Below are positions 5,562-6,637 of a stretch of 6,637 nucleotides of DNA, one piece after another (the first letter of the stretch is position 1; each line of letters begins with the position of its first letter). The position numbers and the translations under genes were made by a program. Location: contig PMBW01000201.1 of NCBI GenBank assembly GCA_003153075.1, positions 12,820-19,456 of the forward strand, given 5' to 3'. The notes beneath the pieces were generated by a model. That model made no database searches, was not told the origin of the DNA, and saw nothing but the letters and a program-made list of their open reading frames with translations. The stretch is from Dehalococcoidia bacterium (GTDB lineage: Bacteria; Chloroflexota; Dehalococcoidia; Dehalococcoidales; Fen-1064).

Positions 5562-5565
5562 GGAG
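5562..5565 (+). promoter_or_regulatory. Ribosome binding site that favours the TTG start of the EamA gene
   Basis: GGAG lies 9 bases before TTG at 5575. The alternative GTG at 5542 has no Shine-Dalgarno sequence and would add eleven polar residues before the first membrane helix. Start at 5575 gives the usual short basic N-terminus (MDRKPIVYIL). Confidence 0.55.
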
Positions 5566-5574
5566 AAAAGGACT

Positions 5575-6621
5575 TTGGATAGAAAGCCGATTGTTTATAT
5601 CCTGATATCAGCTTCATTGTTCGGGTTGAGTTCTCCGCTGGCAAAATTGCTGCTGAAAGATATTTCGCCGGTGATGCTGGCCGGGCTGTTATACCTGGGG
5701 GCATTCCTGGGGCTGTTTCTCTACTCCCTGGTCACCAAAAAGGATATTGCTGCCGGGAAACCAGCGAAATTAACCGGCCGCGATTTGCCGTGGTTGACCG
5801 GCGCGATCATCGCCGGCGGGGTCATTGCCCCGATCAGCCAGATGGTGGGATTAAATCTTATCTCAGGTTTTTCAACTTCTTTATTACTCAACCTGGAGGG
5901 AGCGGCTACCGCAGTCATTGCCGTTTTCTTTTTTCGTGAAAACGCGGGCAAACGTTTATGGTTGGCTTTGCTGTGCATGACAGCCGCCGGCATACTTTTA
6001 AGCTGGAGCCCGGGGCAAAGTAAATTTAGTATCGCCGGCCCTCTGCTGATTTTGCTGGCGGTGGTCTGCTGGGGAATCGATAATAACCTGACACGCCAGA
6101 TCTCTGATAAAAACCCCATCCAGATCACCTATCTCAAGGGTTTGATTGGGGGAGTAATTTCGGTTTCCACGGCGCTGCTGCTGGGAAAAACAGTTGCTTT
6201 GGACTTCACACTGCTGCTGGCGCTGCTGTTGGGCGCGTTCAGTTACGGAATTAGCCTGGTGTTCTTCATAAAAGCATTAGCGGGCTTAGGGTCATCCCGC
6301 ACCGGCGCCTTTTTCAGCCTGGGACCGTTTGTTGGTGCGGTAGCTTCTATTATTCTACTCAGGGAATGGATCGGCTGGGTGATGTTTCCGGCTTTGCTGC
6401 TCATGGGGCTGGGGGTTTGGCTAATCGGCAGCGAGAAACATGAACATACCCACGCCCACTTGGCTGTTACCCATGTGCATATGCACCGCCACGACGATTT
6501 GCATCATTTGCATAAGCATCCCGCGGGCACTCCTGAACCGCATTCACATGAGCATGCCCACGCGGAGCTTAGGCACTCCCATGCGCATTGGCCGGACACC
6601 CAACACCGGCATCAACATTAA
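5575..6621 (+). CDS. EamA/DMT family permease with His-rich C-terminal tail
   Basis: This is a drug/metabolite-transporter superfamily permease of the inner membrane. From the TTG start it has 348 residues (359 if GTG 5542 is used). Two EamA repeats of five predicted helices each span about 6-145 and 154-286. Both show the family's last-helix pattern: TSLLLNLEGAATAVIAVFFF then RE (101-122), and TGAFFSLGPFVGAVASIILL then RE (243-264). After the last helix comes a hydrophilic tail, 289-348, with 22 histidines among 60 residues and a C-terminal ending PDTQHRHQH. From memory, similar tails occur on a widespread subgroup of EamA proteins, so the architecture is not unique, but the substrate of that subgroup is unknown to me. 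The tail would bind Ni2+, Zn2+, Co2+ or Cu2+, acting as a metal sensor, store or delivery site. By the positive-inside rule and ten helices the tail should be cytoplasmic. A ZIP transporter gene lies upstream. Confidence 0.87.
   Translation: MDRKPIVYILISASLFGLSSPLAKLLLKDISPVMLAGLLYLGAFLGLFLYSLVTKKDIAAGKPAKLTGRDLPWLTGAIIAGGVIAPISQMVGLNLISGFSTSLLLNLEGAATAVIAVFFFRENAGKRLWLALLCMTAAGILLSWSPGQSKFSIAGPLLILLAVVCWGIDNNLTRQISDKNPIQITYLKGLIGGVISVSTALLLGKTVALDFTLLLALLLGAFSYGISLVFFIKALAGLGSSRTGAFFSLGPFVGAVASIILLREWIGWVMFPALLLMGLGVWLIGSEKHEHTHAHLAVTHVHMHRHDDLHHLHKHPAGTPEPHSHEHAHAELRHSHAHWPDTQHRHQH
6439..6618 (+). repeat. Duplicated His-rich segment in the EamA C-terminus
   Basis: Residues 289-315 and 323-348 align in one register 34 residues apart. 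In both, His falls at offsets 0, 2, 4, 6, 11, 13, 15 and 21, with Asp at offset 18. The first copy begins HEHTHAH and the second HSHEHAH; both then have four non-His residues (LAVT, AELR) before the next HxHxH. A ProAlaGlyThrProGluPro linker (316-322) separates them. The codons differ (CAT and CAC mixed), so this is an old or selected protein repeat rather than a recent DNA duplication. Confidence 0.7.
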
Positions 6622-6637
6622 AAAGTTCCGGCATCAC

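Overview
This window looks like ordinary bacterial chromosome, with GC near 50% by eye. Several genes have strong AGGAGG-like ribosome binding sites, and the promoters resemble sigma-70/sigma-A boxes. The gene mix (a CoA thiolase, archease with RtcB, a CysM-like cysteine synthase, a small zinc-ribbon protein, a ZIP transporter and a His-tailed EamA permease) would fit an anaerobic Firmicute of the Peptococcaceae/Desulfotomaculum type. That placement is an inference; no marker gene fixes the taxonomy.

Layout: (1) 1-839, minus strand: the first 279 residues of a thiolase, cut by the window edge. (2) 840-1021: a divergent intergenic region with a candidate minus-strand promoter and a strong extended -10 promoter on the plus strand. 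(3) 1022-2995: archease followed by the RNA ligase RtcB, probably one RNA-repair or tRNA-splicing-type unit, with a foldable 93-base gap between them. (4) 3063-3956: a PLP-dependent CysM-like cysteine synthase with its own good ribosome binding site. (5) 3957-4177: an AT-rich gap with an inverted-repeat element and a good promoter. (6) 4178-4399: a 73-residue zinc-ribbon protein followed by a terminator. (7) 4565-5308: a ZIP-family metal transporter. (8) 5309-5574: a gap with a GC-rich stem-loop and a promoter. (9) 5575-6621: an EamA/DMT permease ending in a 60-residue tail with 22 histidines.

How the genes work together: archease is the activating cofactor of RtcB, so that pair is functionally coupled. 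The last three genes all relate to divalent metals (zinc ribbon, ZIP permease, His-rich permease), but each appears to have its own promoter, so a shared metal-homeostasis role is only suggested. The thiolase and cysteine synthase look like independent metabolic genes. I do not see a CRISPR array, transposase, tRNA, rRNA or phage gene. No clearly new defence or mobile system is evident. The most unusual points are a probably leaderless archease mRNA, the duplicated His-rich tail, and the metal-related gene neighbourhood.
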